64,000 nucleotides of DNA from Atopsyche davidsoni (GCA_022113835.1 JAILWY010000016.1:437501-501500); one strand, 5' to 3'; numbered from the stretch's first letter, positions 37,768-48,605 are shown. A program made the numbers and translations. Notes: generated by a model not told the origin, from the letters alone.

Positions 37768-39040
37768 CCAGGTGTACTTGTAATTAATTTCCGGTTTTTT
37801 TGTAAATAAAACACAATATTGCAAGAGAAGTGTTAAAGATATTTTATTCAAAATATTTTCCATCGTTTTCTATATATTTTTTCCACTTTTCCGGTAATTT
37901 GTGGATACCACGCCAATAGAATTGACTGTCTTTGGTGGTGAACCACTCGGTGAGCCAATTTCGAAAATTTTCATAAGAAGCGAAGCGCTGCTCAGAAAGT
38001 GCGTGGCCCAGCGAAGCAAAGAGGTAGTAGTCCGATGGGGCCAAGTCTGGTGAGTAAGCCGCATGATCAAGCATTTCCCACTGGAGTTGTTCCAGCGTGT
38101 CGCGAACGTGTTTCGACTTATGCGATGGTGCATTGTCATGGAGCAAAATCACCTGCTTCTGTCTTTCTTTATATTCTGGTCGGTTTTCCGCAATTGCTCG
38201 GCTCAAATCTTTGATTTGTTGTTCGTAGCGAACGGCGTTCGCAGTTTCACCAGGTTTCAGCAGTTCAAAGTAGATAACACCGGTGTGGTCCCACCACACA
38301 CACAGCATGGCCTTCCGACTGAAACGATTTGGCCGTGCCGTCGATGTCGATGCTTCACCTGGACTCACCCACGATTTTTTGCGGTTAGGGTTCTCTAAAA
38401 AAATCCATTTTTCATCGCCAGGAACAATACGATGCAGAAAAGACTTTCTTTTGTATCGTTGAAGCAGCATTTCACATGTCACTTTTCGATTTTCCATTTG
38501 TCTCTCGGTCAGTTCATGCGACACCCCCTTTCCGCACTTCTGAATTTTCCCCATGGCTCGCAGACGTTTGGAGATTGCTTGCTGTTGAACTCCCAGCGCT
38601 TCTGCAAGCTGTCATTGCGTTTGCGTATCGTCTTCATCCAATACGCTTGCAATTCGACGTCATCAAACGATTTTCGCTTTCCGGAGCATGCGAAGTCGTT
38701 CAGGTCGAAATCTCCATTTCTGAATTGTCGAAACCACGTTTCACATGTTCGAAGTGTTAAAGCATGATTGCCATAAACTTCCACAAGCGCACGGTGGCTC
38801 TCGGACACTTTTTTCCATGAAAAGCAATGCATGGCGCATATGTTCAAAATTCGGTACGAATGCAGACATCTTTGACACGCAATAAAAACTTTCTAAAATA
38901 ATTTTTTAGGAAAACTTCAACGCCGTTTAGACACTCGATAACTACTTAACAAAATGACATATAAGTGCTACCAACAGCAAAGCAAAATACAGAACACCAT
39001 CTATCGAAAAAAACCGGAAATTAATTAGGAGTACACCTGG
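37768..39040 (-). mobile_element. Mos1-like mariner (mauritiana type) with both ITRs
   Basis: The element is bounded by inverted terminal repeats: CCAGGTGTACTTGTAATTAA, TTTCCGGTTTTTTT at the left, and the inverted copy ending CCTAATTAATTTCCGGTTTT at the right. They differ at about two positions over 34. TA target duplications flank it (37766-37767 and 39041-39042). The CCAGGTGTAC start is that of Mos1-type mariners. Length is 1273 bp, as usual for the family. The transposase runs on the minus strand from an ATG near 38868 (MSAFVPNFEHM). A site of TA duplication plus near-identical ITRs suggests fairly recent insertion. Confidence 0.95.
37844..38868 (-). pseudogene. Mariner transposase, frameshifted N-terminus, intact catalytic part
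   Basis: A 236-codon frame (37844-38554) covers the second half of the transposase with all three catalytic aspartates visible: PGDEKWIF, HDNAPSH, and SPDLAPSD 34 residues further on. It ends in the usual WRGIHKLPEKWKKY and DGKYFE. Upstream coding continues in other frames: the HTH part (ESHRALVEVYGNHALTLRTC, WFRQFRNGDFD) at 38640-38830 and a middle part (GVQQQAISKRL) at about 38560. A frameshift near 38640, another near 38830 and an in-frame TGA near 38605 break it. It encodes no full-length protein as it stands. Confidence 0.93.
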
Positions 39041-39187
39041 TATTGGTATTATTTGTATTTTTACAATAGAACAATCCTAAGTTCATTTATTATACAAATA
39101 GAGCACTGTCAAATATTAAATCAACCTCAAATTTAATAACTGTATTATTATTAATGATATTGCAAAAAAAGGCAAAGTCCACGTAAG

Positions 39188-39258
39188 ACGAACGAACTTA
39201 CAAATAAAAATGCCTGCAATCTCCTAGCCATTGTGCTATTCGTGGTTGTCGTGTGGCG
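39188..39258 (-). repeat. Possible tRNA-derived SINE head
   Basis: On minus, GAATAGCACAATGGCTAGGA then GATTGCAGGCATTT resembles the A-box half of tRNA-derived SINEs. A B box is not convincing, so only a fragment is claimed. Confidence 0.3.
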
Positions 39259-39259
39259 A

Positions 39260-40140
39260 GCCGTCAGGCCTGAGAGCGAGCTGCTTGCGAGAGAAAATTA
39301 TCACATTCATTACATTACAATTACAACACAAAAACACGAAACGCGGTTAGTCATCAATCAATTAACTGCAACCGAAACTAACTAACGAAAAGTTGAACTA
39401 TCTCGTGGATCGGTGATTATTGGTGGGGCCCAGGTGCTAGAAAAGGATTTTTTAAATGTTTTTTTTAAGTTAAGTTTAGTTAGTTGAGGAAAAAATCTTT
39501 TAAGAAAAATCACGCTCTGACGTTGACTTCCGGTCAAGTCCGCGCATACAAGACACACGGGCACACGTCACGCTCTGGACGCTTCTACAGTCGTCCACCT
39601 GCCTCAGCCCGGGTAGCCCCCTCATGTATTGTAAACTCAGAATTCTCAGATTATCTGAGATCTAATGTCTACCGATTTTAGAATGCAAATAAAATTATTG
39701 TTGTATTTAAACCGATACACAGAACACCAACGCGAATACTTTCTAGAAAAAATCTTTTGAAAACATAAAAGGCATGTTAGATTCAAAGATTTTATTTGGT
39801 GAAACGTCTAGTTTTTCTTTTAAATTTAGTATTAAAACAGTTTCTATTTTAAGTTATGCTTCTACGACATTTATTTCTTAAAATATATTTTTCAGAAATT
39901 TTACCTTCACCTTAATTAATTGTAGGTTTATTTTGTTTTATAGTTTGTAAGATATAAATAAATAATAAAACATAAGTTCGTTTATTCATTCGCTTCTCGT
40001 GAAGTACGTAAGTAACGCTTACCTAAGTAAAAAAAAAAAAGCTTCATAATTCTATTTAAACGATATCATTCTTACGGTATTTAATTATAATGTAAATCAA
40101 TTGTGACGCACATTTTGCTTATTTTATATTTATTTTTTAA
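39260..40140. other. AT-rich noncoding stretch
   Basis: No gene supported. A 65-codon plus frame at 39484-39681 lacks motifs. Confidence 0.45.
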
Positions 40141-40251
40141 AAAATTGGCTCATCTATGCAGTCACCGAAATTTCGACCTTCCAGCTGAGAGCTTCATCCG
40201 TGAACCCGAGGGATATATTTTAGTTGTGATTTTTAAATAGGCTTACTATTC

Positions 40252-40322
40252 ATCCTCATCAAACGCCTCTCCTCGGAGAAGTTTGGCGGCCATTTAACTG
40301 AGCAGTGTTCATGGTTTTCTAA
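40252..40322. repeat. Dispersed repeat, copy 2 (pairs with 9416-9500)
   Basis: CTCCTCGGAGAAGTTTGGCG, GCCATTTAACTGAGCA, GTGTTCATGGTTT matches the 9.4 kb copy at roughly nine bases in ten outside one insertion. The owner of the repeat is unknown. Confidence 0.6.
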
Positions 40323-40840
40323 GGGGAAAATAGTGTATTGGGTCCTCGTGTCCTTTATACCGCTTCCCATTAAGTTGGTGCAACAGTCAGACAGGCAGCC
40401 GCGCGCTCGCGCCTCGTAAAGCATTTCGTTCACGGTCGTAAAACGAAAAAAACAAAAATATACATTTCGGTTTCAAACTGAATAAGTTATATGTAGAATT
40501 ATTAGGGGACCCTAAAAGCCTCCTGGCTCCCAGTGGACCGCGACATCCAGTTTTGGAGACACTGGCGTTATTTATTATTCTTTGCAAATAAGATGAAGTA
40601 CGAAATGACAAATCTTCAGGGGACAAGTGAATTCTCGATGAAAAAAATGAATAATTTCATGTTTTATTTAATATCAATTATATTTTCAAATTATTTTGAC
40701 TCAGACATTTAGATTAATATCAGGCGGACATGGGTTTAACGAAGAAAACGAGACGTTAGGGCGGGGCGAGTCGGCTGCGTTTATGCGATTGCCTAATTTT
40801 CTTACAAGGCCTAATTTTCCTAATTTCCAAAATATGGTAA

Positions 40841-41063
40841 GACAAATGGAAAACGATCATTCTGTAGAAACTCTACGACTCGTTTGAGATTTCACAGTAC
40901 GACCTAAACGCGCCCAGGTCAATACACTCCGACAGGTAGCAAGCAGGTCCACTGAAAAGGTGAATGTTCACAATACGGTTGGACAAATGGACGGTTCCGT
41001 TTTTTTTTCTGTAGAAGCTCTACGGGAATAAGACTTTACGGTATGACTTGGACGCGCCCAAGG
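40841..41063. repeat. Diverged tandem duplication of about 85 bp
   Basis: Segment 40841-40922 (GACAAATGGAAAACGATCAT, CTGTAGAAACTCTACGACTC, CAGTACGACCTAAACGCGCC) recurs at 40980-41063 (GACAAATGGACGGTTCCGTT, CTGTAGAAGCTCTACGGGAA, GGTATGACTTGGACGCGCCC). The copies share order and spacing but differ at many positions. Confidence 0.7.
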
Positions 41064-41069
41064 GTTGAA

Positions 41070-42970
41070 ACTTCTAAGTGTGATCAGGTGTGTTTACAAC
41101 AATCTCTGTACATAGCTGCTTCTCCTCACGGGCAAGTCCAGTTGACAAGCTTGAACTCGACGTGGAGCAAAGGAGACCCGGTCCCATGAGGTTATTATCG
41201 CTAGAATACCACCATTCAACAAGAGGTGGGGAAAGGCTACGAAGATAGATATTCTCCGGGTGATGCGACCGCGTCAGGCTGATGTGCAATTTAATTATGT
41301 TCTGTTCATTCGAGTAAAATAAGTATTGGATATTCAATATCATAATAAAAATAGAAAAAAAAAACTATATTAAAAAAAATTGTTTTGTATCGGGGTTTTT
41401 TTTTTTTTTTTTTTAATAATCTCAATTACGTGGCATAATAAAGACATACTCTATTTTAATTCCGTTGTATGTAGTAGCAGGTGTAGGAATAAAATAAAAA
41501 AACAGCGATTTCAAAAAAAAAAAAAAATTGTCGTGAAATTCATACTAACGTGTAATGTTGTATTTACCGTAAACGAATATTGTCATAAACCTGTGAGCTC
41601 TTCGGTCACTAAGCAGATGTGCAAACAACAACTCAGAAAATTGATAAATTTCAGACGCAAGAGCACGGTTTAATCTTCAAACACCTCAGAGATAATTTCT
41701 ATTTTAACTTTTTTCATTACACACGGTAGCTGCAACTGTATCGGGCTAAACGATAAATCAAGTAAGATAATATTTTTCTAAGTTTTGTCTAAAAGAGTAA
41801 AAATTGATAACCGTCTGATGATTAGTTAAAAATTAATATTGACAGGAAAACATTTCAAGAAAAAGTATCAAAGACGTAGATTTTATACGATTTCCCTGTG
41901 TCCAAAAGCCCATATTGCATATGTCGCATTCTCAGACGATCTGAGCTGGGTTGTAGCCCCCTCATTCAATTGAGATATAAAAGTGCGTTCAGAGCAAATA
42001 CAGTAGGGATCTTTTTTGGAAACGAGTAACACATAACTCTGGTTTGGGCGAGTCGAGCGCACGGTCGGCTGCGAAAAGGAGGTCGACTAGAGGTCGAAGA
42101 GAATGACTACCCTCCCCAGCCGAAAGAGTGGATATCATCATTACATTACGTTCGAACACTGGTCGAAATAAATCAAGCATTTGTACTTGTACCTGAAATA
42201 TTAGCCCGTAAATTGAAATAAACTTAACAATCATCCGCAACATTTGTTGCTTCGCCGGCAAAACAGAATCTAAGGTCGCGCGAGTGCCATCTGTGGGCCG
42301 CGGGGCGAGGCTCGCGGCTCTGATCCTGAAAAACAATCAATCAAGTCGATCATAAAATACCCATCGACATAAACCGATTGGAACCAAATCGCTTACCCGC
42401 ATTGTAGGCTCGAATTCTGTGATTCTACAAGGTAAAGTGAAAAAATACTCACACTTCCACGAAGGCATGTTGATTGCTGATGTAATTCCAAGCTCATAAC
42501 GTACCCGGCGACTCTTACAAAATGTACACTCAACTACGCCTCGTTCAGACGGTGAAGATCATCAAATTATAAGGCTTAATATACTACACATATGTATTCC
42601 ATACTTTTGATAGAGAGTACTCAGTGAAATTTCATTTTATTTTAATCAAACATGTTTTTAATGTATATATTAATATATATTAAGAACGCTGTATTTATAA
42701 CAACAAGGACTGTCAAAACCTACAAAAACAAATATGTATTTAAACTGACAAATTTACACATTGTTCATTATATTGGAATATATAATATTAACATAATCCT
42801 ACTAAAAGTAATAAACATATTTAAATCTTTAGATTTCAACACCCAAATACAGTACTGTATTAACGATGAATTGTCAAAACTATAAGTGGTGGGTTTTGTT
42901 TTCAATACAACTATTTAATTCTACATGCGGCAGCTGTGTGTGCCTAGGTGTGAGGGCATACCGACCGAGT
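41070..42970. other. AT-rich noncoding stretch
   Basis: No supported gene. A minus frame at 41989-42336 follows a good TTGTTTTTCAG acceptor but is unrecognised. At 42600-42645 a fragment (GATAGAGAGTACTCAGTGAA, ATTTCATTTTATTTT) resembles the terminal block of the palindromic repeat family. Confidence 0.45.
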
Positions 42971-42981
42971 CGGATCCGCCG

Positions 42982-43023
42982 GTCTAGGGTCTAGGGTCTA
43001 GGGTCTAGGGTCTAGGGTCTAGG
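42982..43023. repeat. 7-bp tandem repeat (GTCTAGG)
   Basis: Six uninterrupted GTCTAGG units. They differ from the common insect telomeric TTAGG, so this is an interstitial microsatellite-like array. Confidence 0.95.
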
Positions 43024-43498
43024 TGCTCCAAGTCTACGTCTAGGTCCAATCCCATTAGTCAAGCTGGTAACGTGATACAAGTGACGCTGTCACACGTTTG
43101 TGAATATGGTGACAGTTTCTTGGCTATTTGGAACAAATTCTACATGATATCAAGGTTTACACTTCCCCTCACAACCACAAGGTTCATGATTTCAACTATA
43201 TATAAACACACACACACAATACGAAATTGTCCGATTTCTATAGCTCTTTGTTAAAATGTGACAAAAAATTAATACAATGATACTTTGTAGCAATTTACAC
43301 AAAATGGTATAGTAATGTAGATCGTAGCTTTGAATGCCATTGCATCAAAATCGACATCCGGATTCTACCAATACGCGTCGATTTTATTAAATATAAAATT
43401 ACTGAATAATAAAAAAAGCCCTTGTTTTCCTCTTTTTATTAGATTATTCTATTGCCACTGATCCTGCTGTGTTGTTGGCGGGCCTCGGCGGGTCAGGA

Positions 43499-43536
43499 AG
43501 CCGAGGCCATCCGAGGCCATCCGAGGCCATCCGAGG
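43499..43536. repeat. 10-bp tandem repeat (CGAGGCCATC)
   Basis: Three perfect units with a partial fourth (CGAGGCTGG). Just 3' of it (43540-43640), the minus strand has a Cys-containing open frame after GACGTTTTAG (VYQCKSTRGQCHEKQLCDEL), but there is no clear donor. Confidence 0.9.
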
Positions 43537-43639
43537 CTGGACGCTGTGCTGTGGAATGCGCGGGCAACTCGTCGCAGAGCTGCTTCTCATGGCACTGGCC
43601 CCTCGTCGACTTGCACTGATACACTTCAAGTCTAAAACG

Positions 43640-44540
43640 TCAAACTATTCACTTAAAAAATGAACATGAAATCCTTTGGAGATAGTAAATAAAAAAATAC
43701 AGTCGCATTTGAACAAAGAGCCACATGTTCGGCAAACGGTAGGAATTCATACTCAAGTACTATATTTATTATCTACACTGGATATAGGTAGGTGTGTGTA
43801 ACGAGTGTAACTAAACTAATATATATATTTATGCGGGTACTAGTGAGTGTACTAATGAGTGTGTACTAGGGTACTAGTGAGTATGTTATATCAATGCGTA
43901 AGAGTTAGTATTGAAAATGTGTGAAAAAACTCAGTTCACAAAGTAAACCAGTCACTCAAAATAAATAAATAAAAGTTAAGACATGCTTCAAAAATGAAAA
44001 CGTAGGCATCGAGTTTAGTTTTACAAGTCAATCGATTCCCGAGTTTAATGGATTAATTCCGAGGTTGAATATTTTTAACAAACCCCTTTTGCAATTTTTT
44101 TTCAAAAACTAGATGAGTTCCCGTAGGATGTGAACAGGGGGTCGCCCAGAGTCCACCGGGGACTCGGTCACGACCGAAAGAGAGACCCTGAAGTGATCGG
44201 GGCGGTCTGGCCGTTGGAGAGCTGTGACGGTGATTGCAGGACAGAATCATTCCAGGTGTCCTACCTGCGGACTCGGGGGTGGCATGGCATGGTTGTGAGG
44301 GGCTGAAACCGGGTGAGATGGAACCGAATGTCGCTAATGTCTCTGATGCCACTTCACTCAAGATATATGCACATCTTTTATTCCAGCTTGGATCGAAATC
44401 ATGACATCACCAATTACCGAAGAAGGTGAAAGTGAAGAATGATCGCTTAGATGTAGATCTTTGGGTTCTAAAAAAGTCAAACTTCATCCTTCATCCGAAC
44501 ATGCAACGCAAAATGAAGGCGATGTTAATAATATAAGTTT
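43640..44540. other. Noncoding stretch, unassigned
   Basis: Contains a 102-codon minus frame (44053-44361) of Ser/Pro-rich composition without a family match. The sequence at 44100-44330 is GC-richer and could be old transposon sequence, but I cannot name it. Confidence 0.35.
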
Positions 44541-44858
44541 TAAAAACAGATGCATCACCGAGGATGTCTGATGAGTGATAAAAGAAGCGAGAAACCGATG
44601 TTTATCAAATGCATGATGAGGGTCACTCGAGGAGCATTATTAGCAAGTCAGGCATCGCGTGGCGCGGAGAGGGGCAAACTCATACAAACGAAAATGCAGC
44701 AATCGAATGGGGGGTCGACGATGACAACAATGGTGATAAATGAGACGCCGGACATCCCGCGGACATCGACGATGATAGGTGAAAGATCATCGGACATCCA
44801 GGGGTATCGACGACGTCAGGGCAACGCACGGCACAAGCAAGGCTACTGGAGAACGTAC

Positions 44859-44924
44859 TCTGTGGCGCCGATCGGCAGGCAGCGACAGGGACAGAATGGC
44901 CAGCCCGGCGCGCCGCAGCCCCGC
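44859..44924 (-). CDS. Candidate 66-bp exon, unknown gene
   Basis: On minus, GGCGTTCAG acceptor, 22 open codons (AGLRRAGLAILSLSLP then ADRRHR), and AGA followed by a GTACGT donor, phase 0 to phase 0. It lies between the two candidate Trpm start exons and would be phase-compatible as a cassette exon. The peptide is not conserved TRPM sequence, so this is speculative. Confidence 0.2.
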
Positions 44925-44974
44925 CTGAACGCCCTACACCGGAAGCAAAACACACCCGTTAGCTGTGGACCAGA

Positions 44975-45122
44975 AGGCGCGAGGAGAAGGGCGAGGAGAG
45001 GGGCGAGGAGAAGGGCGAGGAGAAGGGCGAGGAGAGGGGCGAGGAGAAGGGCGAGGAGAAGGGCGAGGCGAGGGGCGAGGAGAGGGGCGAGGAGAGGGGC
45101 GAGGGGAAGGGGGAGAAGGGAA
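44975..45122. repeat. 12-bp minisatellite (GCGAGGAGAAGG / GCGAGGAGAGGG)
   Basis: About twelve purine-rich 12-base units alternate between two variants (AAG versus AGG). Because 12 is divisible by three, all frames stay open, giving the 204-codon plus frame (44550-45164) an Arg-rich tail. The upstream part of that frame has no recognisable domain, so I do not call it a gene. Confidence 0.95.
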
Positions 45123-45149
45123 AAGAGACGAGGCCAAACAGATCGAAAT

Positions 45150-47490
45150 AGGTGGAAAAATTAAGGAAAAAAATAAATTGAAAAGAGATACAGTAAACTG
45201 GGAGATTAAAAAAAGGAAGAAAAATGCAAATAAGATAGGAAAGATTTATAAAATATGATTACAGAGAAAACAAAGAAAAAGGATTAATAAAACCAGAGAA
45301 GATTCCGGAAAACATGGATGGCAGCAGAAATATCAGAGGAAACAGAAATGTACTGGTTTTTAAAAGAAAACACGTAAACATAGAGTTATGTTTTCTAAAA
45401 ATGTTAAGATATAAAATTTATTTTGAGGGAGATAACATTGCAATTAGTTACTGAAGTGAAAATAGTAGAGACAAAATAAGTTCAGCCAGCACCACAAAGC
45501 ACAAGATCCGCGGTGGGAACTGCACAGGAAGCGGGAAGCAGCGAAGTCTCGATAAACAAAATAAGGAAACGGAAAACAGTCTAACGCTTCTCGTCAATCC
45601 TTCTTACCCATCTCTCACAGCATTACAGTTTTACCATTACGCATGAACATCATATTTCTAATATCTACAATAGTTTTGAAGTATAATTCAATCGTCTATT
45701 AATCAAGCACAAAAAAGACCAACACCGGTAACAAAAGTAGTAAAAACCCACACATTTTTAATAATTATAACGGCAACTTGAAATCGTATGGTCTACTCTT
45801 CCCTTATCTTTTGGAGAATTTATCAAGTCCTCTTCGCAAATCGCGACACGACATGCAACCGATTTGCAATCAGCCTATAGAGTCCTTTTATTTTGGGTGA
45901 CTTATATTGTTGTGTCTAAATAAACAATGCGTTGTTACTTGTTACTGTCAATTTAGGACGAAAGAAATCTGAAATAAAGAATTAAAAACACATCTTGTTT
46001 GTAGATCAACTAACTTAAGGGGCAAAGTCGCATATTCGAGTTTTTTGACCATTTGCTTGTACCTATTGCGAAAAATCGACTGCACCAATAAAAAAAAAAT
46101 AATAATTTTAATTAAATCTGTCTTTAAATTAATTTAATTTCTTTAATTTTAATTTGTCCTTATGGACAAGCAGTAAAATATAACGTAGAATACATCTTGC
46201 AATGTTTTTGGTTTTCTTTCAAACTCAAAATGACTACTGTTTTAAATGTAGAAAAATACGCTTTAAATTTTATAAAATATTTTACATTTTGTAAAATGTG
46301 TATTTGAAGTAGGTTACAGAATTTCATACCACATGAGGCAGCTTGATGTTTCAGAAACTGTTGCTTTTGCGCTGTGAGCTCAGTGCTGATCGAAGTTCAC
46401 AATTAAAGTGGTTTCTGGCCTGCTTCATGGGTCCGTCGGTAATCGTTCCATCACTATAAGTTTTGCACTGAGTATGGATGAGCGCAGGGTGGGTCCATGC
46501 ATTACCAACAATTGAGTCGTGCCCTTTAAAATTAATACAGATGATATCGCGTGTCTTTGAATAAAATTCATTTAAATTTTTTTGCATAGTAGATACTAAA
46601 TAATAAGTGCATTTTTAAATTGAACGCTAGAATAACTTGTTCAAAAATAAAAAAAAATCCATATTATATAATCCATTTGAAGCAAACTTATAGTGAAGGA
46701 ACGACTCCGTATTGGACTATGGGCGAGCTCACTCCTCGACGCGAGTCTGCGCGTCCTTTCAGTTCTTTCAGACCGAGAAAGTGCTCACGCGTGCAATGTT
46801 CGTAAGTGTTTTTGCATATCATAAAATTCATCAGGTGAATGAAACTGAAATTATTTCATTCAGATTTGGAGGAAGAATCAGGCTCCGTAAGTTCTGGGGC
46901 GGGCGGAGGATGCGAGGATCTCCTCGTCTTTGAAATACTTCATTTAATTCTATCTAAAATGACAAATCCAAAATTCCACGTCGATTGTTAATTGATCAAA
47001 TTGCAAAGACATAATTGGATATTCAGGCTTTCAAATAATTAATACATTCTTTCGAGAATAATTAAGAGAGGAATTTATTTTTTATTAAAAATGAAGATAA
47101 GCAAAAATCTTCTTGATTTCTATTTGATTTTATTGGAAATTTTGGTCGGAGTTTGAATTCAAAACTCCAAAATGTATTTATATTTGGACCATTTTGGCTT
47201 TTGACATGAAGCGGTATCCCACAAACGTCCTCATTGCTATTGATAATAAACTAAATAATGATAATACTCTTGCTGCTATATTGCCGGCCAAATGTTTTTC
47301 ACAGAATATTCAATTTATTATAAAACCACAACAAGAACACCTTTCCCCCGATTTACACTGAAGATGGGTTCATTAGAAAACCGAAATCGAAAATGTGCAC
47401 AATTCAGTCATTTATTTCAACGTAAAATAAAACTGCATATGTCTTAAAATACAATTAGCCAAAAATTTAATTAATGCTATCACTTTCGTT
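45150..47490. other. AT-rich noncoding stretch
   Basis: No supported gene. Small frames at 46351-46587 and 46712-46933 have no motifs. Confidence 0.45.
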
Positions 47491-47496
47491 GACAAT

Positions 47497-47922
47497 TCAT
47501 ATTTTCTTCCTGACTGATACGATGTCACTTTCATGATAGTACTTGACGCGATTCAAGTTCGAAGTTAGATGAATTAGAAAAAGTTTCCGATCGGCGAGCC
47601 TCGCCAATGAAATCTGCAATTGCGTTTGGTTTTTAGCTAATTTTTCAGACATCCTCGTATAAGCGTTTAATACCTCGCTGAAATAGGAAAGGAAAGCTCA
47701 ATCAACATTCGAGTCATTTTGTGGAAAATGATTAGCCAATTTCCGCCCAAATGCAAGTCCATCGCGGATAACCTTTGCTGCCAACGCAACCGGTTCGGAC
47801 TTCTCTTCATCATCACTGTCGCATGTCTCCGCAGCCCGGAACTTCACACTCGCTAGGAAGACGGTCACTCCAGAATAAAAGGAATTCAGAATAGAAAGTA
47901 AAAAGATTGCTGCAATATTTTT
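47497..47922 (-). pseudogene. Coding-like frame with one internal TGA, transposase tail?
   Basis: One minus-strand frame is open for about 74 codons, broken by a single TGA (47698-47700), and continues for another 66 codons to a final stop at 47497. It reads VTVFLASVKFRAAETCDSDD, EEKSEPVALAAKVIRDGLAF, GRKLANHFPQND, stop, then EVLNAYTRMSEKLAKNQTQL and so on. An acidic stretch followed by a helical, hydrophobic-patterned C-terminus resembles the tails of pogo/Tigger (CENP-B-like) transposases. A pogo-like terminal repeat lies just upstream at 47945-47980. No DDE catalytic part is present. It could instead be an exon of an unknown gene. Confidence 0.45.
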
Positions 47923-47944
47923 TTAAACGTGTAAAAGAGAAATA

Positions 47945-47982
47945 ATGTGATTAAAGTACCGGGTAAATCGGGGTATCATATA
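47945..47982. repeat. Pogo/Tigger-like terminal repeat remnant
   Basis: TGATTAAAGTACCGGGTAAA, TCGGGGTATCAT matches the 22763-22800 element (GATTAAAGTACCGGATAAGC) in about 15 of the first 17 bases. Its position next to the broken frame at 47497-47922 suggests an internally deleted transposon. Confidence 0.4.
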
Positions 47983-48169
47983 TAAATATATATTTATGTA
48001 TCAAAATAAAACCACTGAACGTACCAAAGACCTGATTTTTAATCATCGTATCTTCACTGGAAAGAAAATTAAAACAACCCATTTGCGTTTATCAAAACAT
48101 CAAGAGGCGCTCAGTATTTTCCAGGTTGCGCAGGACGCCAACTTCCGCGCTCCGGGGAGCTGAAAGAGA

Positions 48170-48216
48170 GCAGGAGGATCTGGAGGTGGACCTGGGGAGG
48201 TGGACCTGGGGAGGCG
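48170..48216. repeat. 15-bp tandem repeat (GGAGGTGGACCTGGG)
   Basis: Two to three copies of GGAGGTGGACCTGGG-like units lie immediately downstream (minus) of the candidate start exon's donor. Confidence 0.7.
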
Positions 48217-48219
48217 TAC

Positions 48220-48258
48220 CTTGGCGTCGGGCGCGGTCTTGGAGGTGGACTTCAGCAT
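48220..48258 (-). CDS. Candidate alternative first coding exon
   Basis: On minus, an ATG preceded by an in-frame TGA (about 48 bases upstream) opens MLKSTSKTAPDAK, 13 codons, up to a GTACGC donor in phase 0. It is phase-compatible with the TRPM exon at 8059, and TRPM genes commonly use several start exons, so it may begin another isoform. The join would need a 40 kb intron. The plus strand also offers a short frame (MTDEGRRWPGNSQRH), so strand assignment is not certain. Confidence 0.3.
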
Positions 48259-48531
48259 GACGGACGAGGGGCGCCGCTGGCCCGGGAACTCCCAGCGTCA
48301 CATGGCGGCGCACCGGCCCCGCACCCGCTCGAGGGTCTCCTGCACTGCGGATCACTGAACCGAGTCCCGGTCTTCGCGAGGGAACACACCTCACTTGCTA
48401 GCGGGAAGCCTCGCTCGGCCTTGCCGGGAGCATCGGGGACTTCTCCCTTACCACTCGAGTACTGCGCGTGAGGAAGCAAAGTCGCCACATTAAAAGGACA
48501 CATTCGAAACACCCGTCTAGTCAGAGTACCG

Positions 48532-48605
48532 ACAAATTGCACAGGGGTGTAGCCATATATCAGCAGTTTTAGTGAGATAAATCGAGGCTTCGCCGGTGGC
48601 CCCCC
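48532..48605. repeat. Relative of the 15.7 kb foldback element
   Basis: ACAAATTGCACAGGGGTGTA, GCCATATATCAGCAG matches 15720-15748 almost base for base. TTAGTGAGATAAATCGAGGC, TTCGCCGGTGG is the inverse of 49110-49135. It is an incomplete copy without facing arms. Confidence 0.75.

Noticed and set aside
41989..42336. 115-codon minus-strand frame after a good acceptor
   Set aside because: Composition is mixed, no family is recognisable and no convincing donor or downstream exon follows.
42982..43023. Telomeric repeat
   Set aside because: The unit is GTCTAGG, not TTAGG or a known telomeric variant, and it is short and interstitial.
44550..45164. 204-codon plus-strand open frame
   Set aside because: A third of it is the 12-bp minisatellite (Arg/Ala repeats). 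The rest has no domain and the opposite strand is open too.
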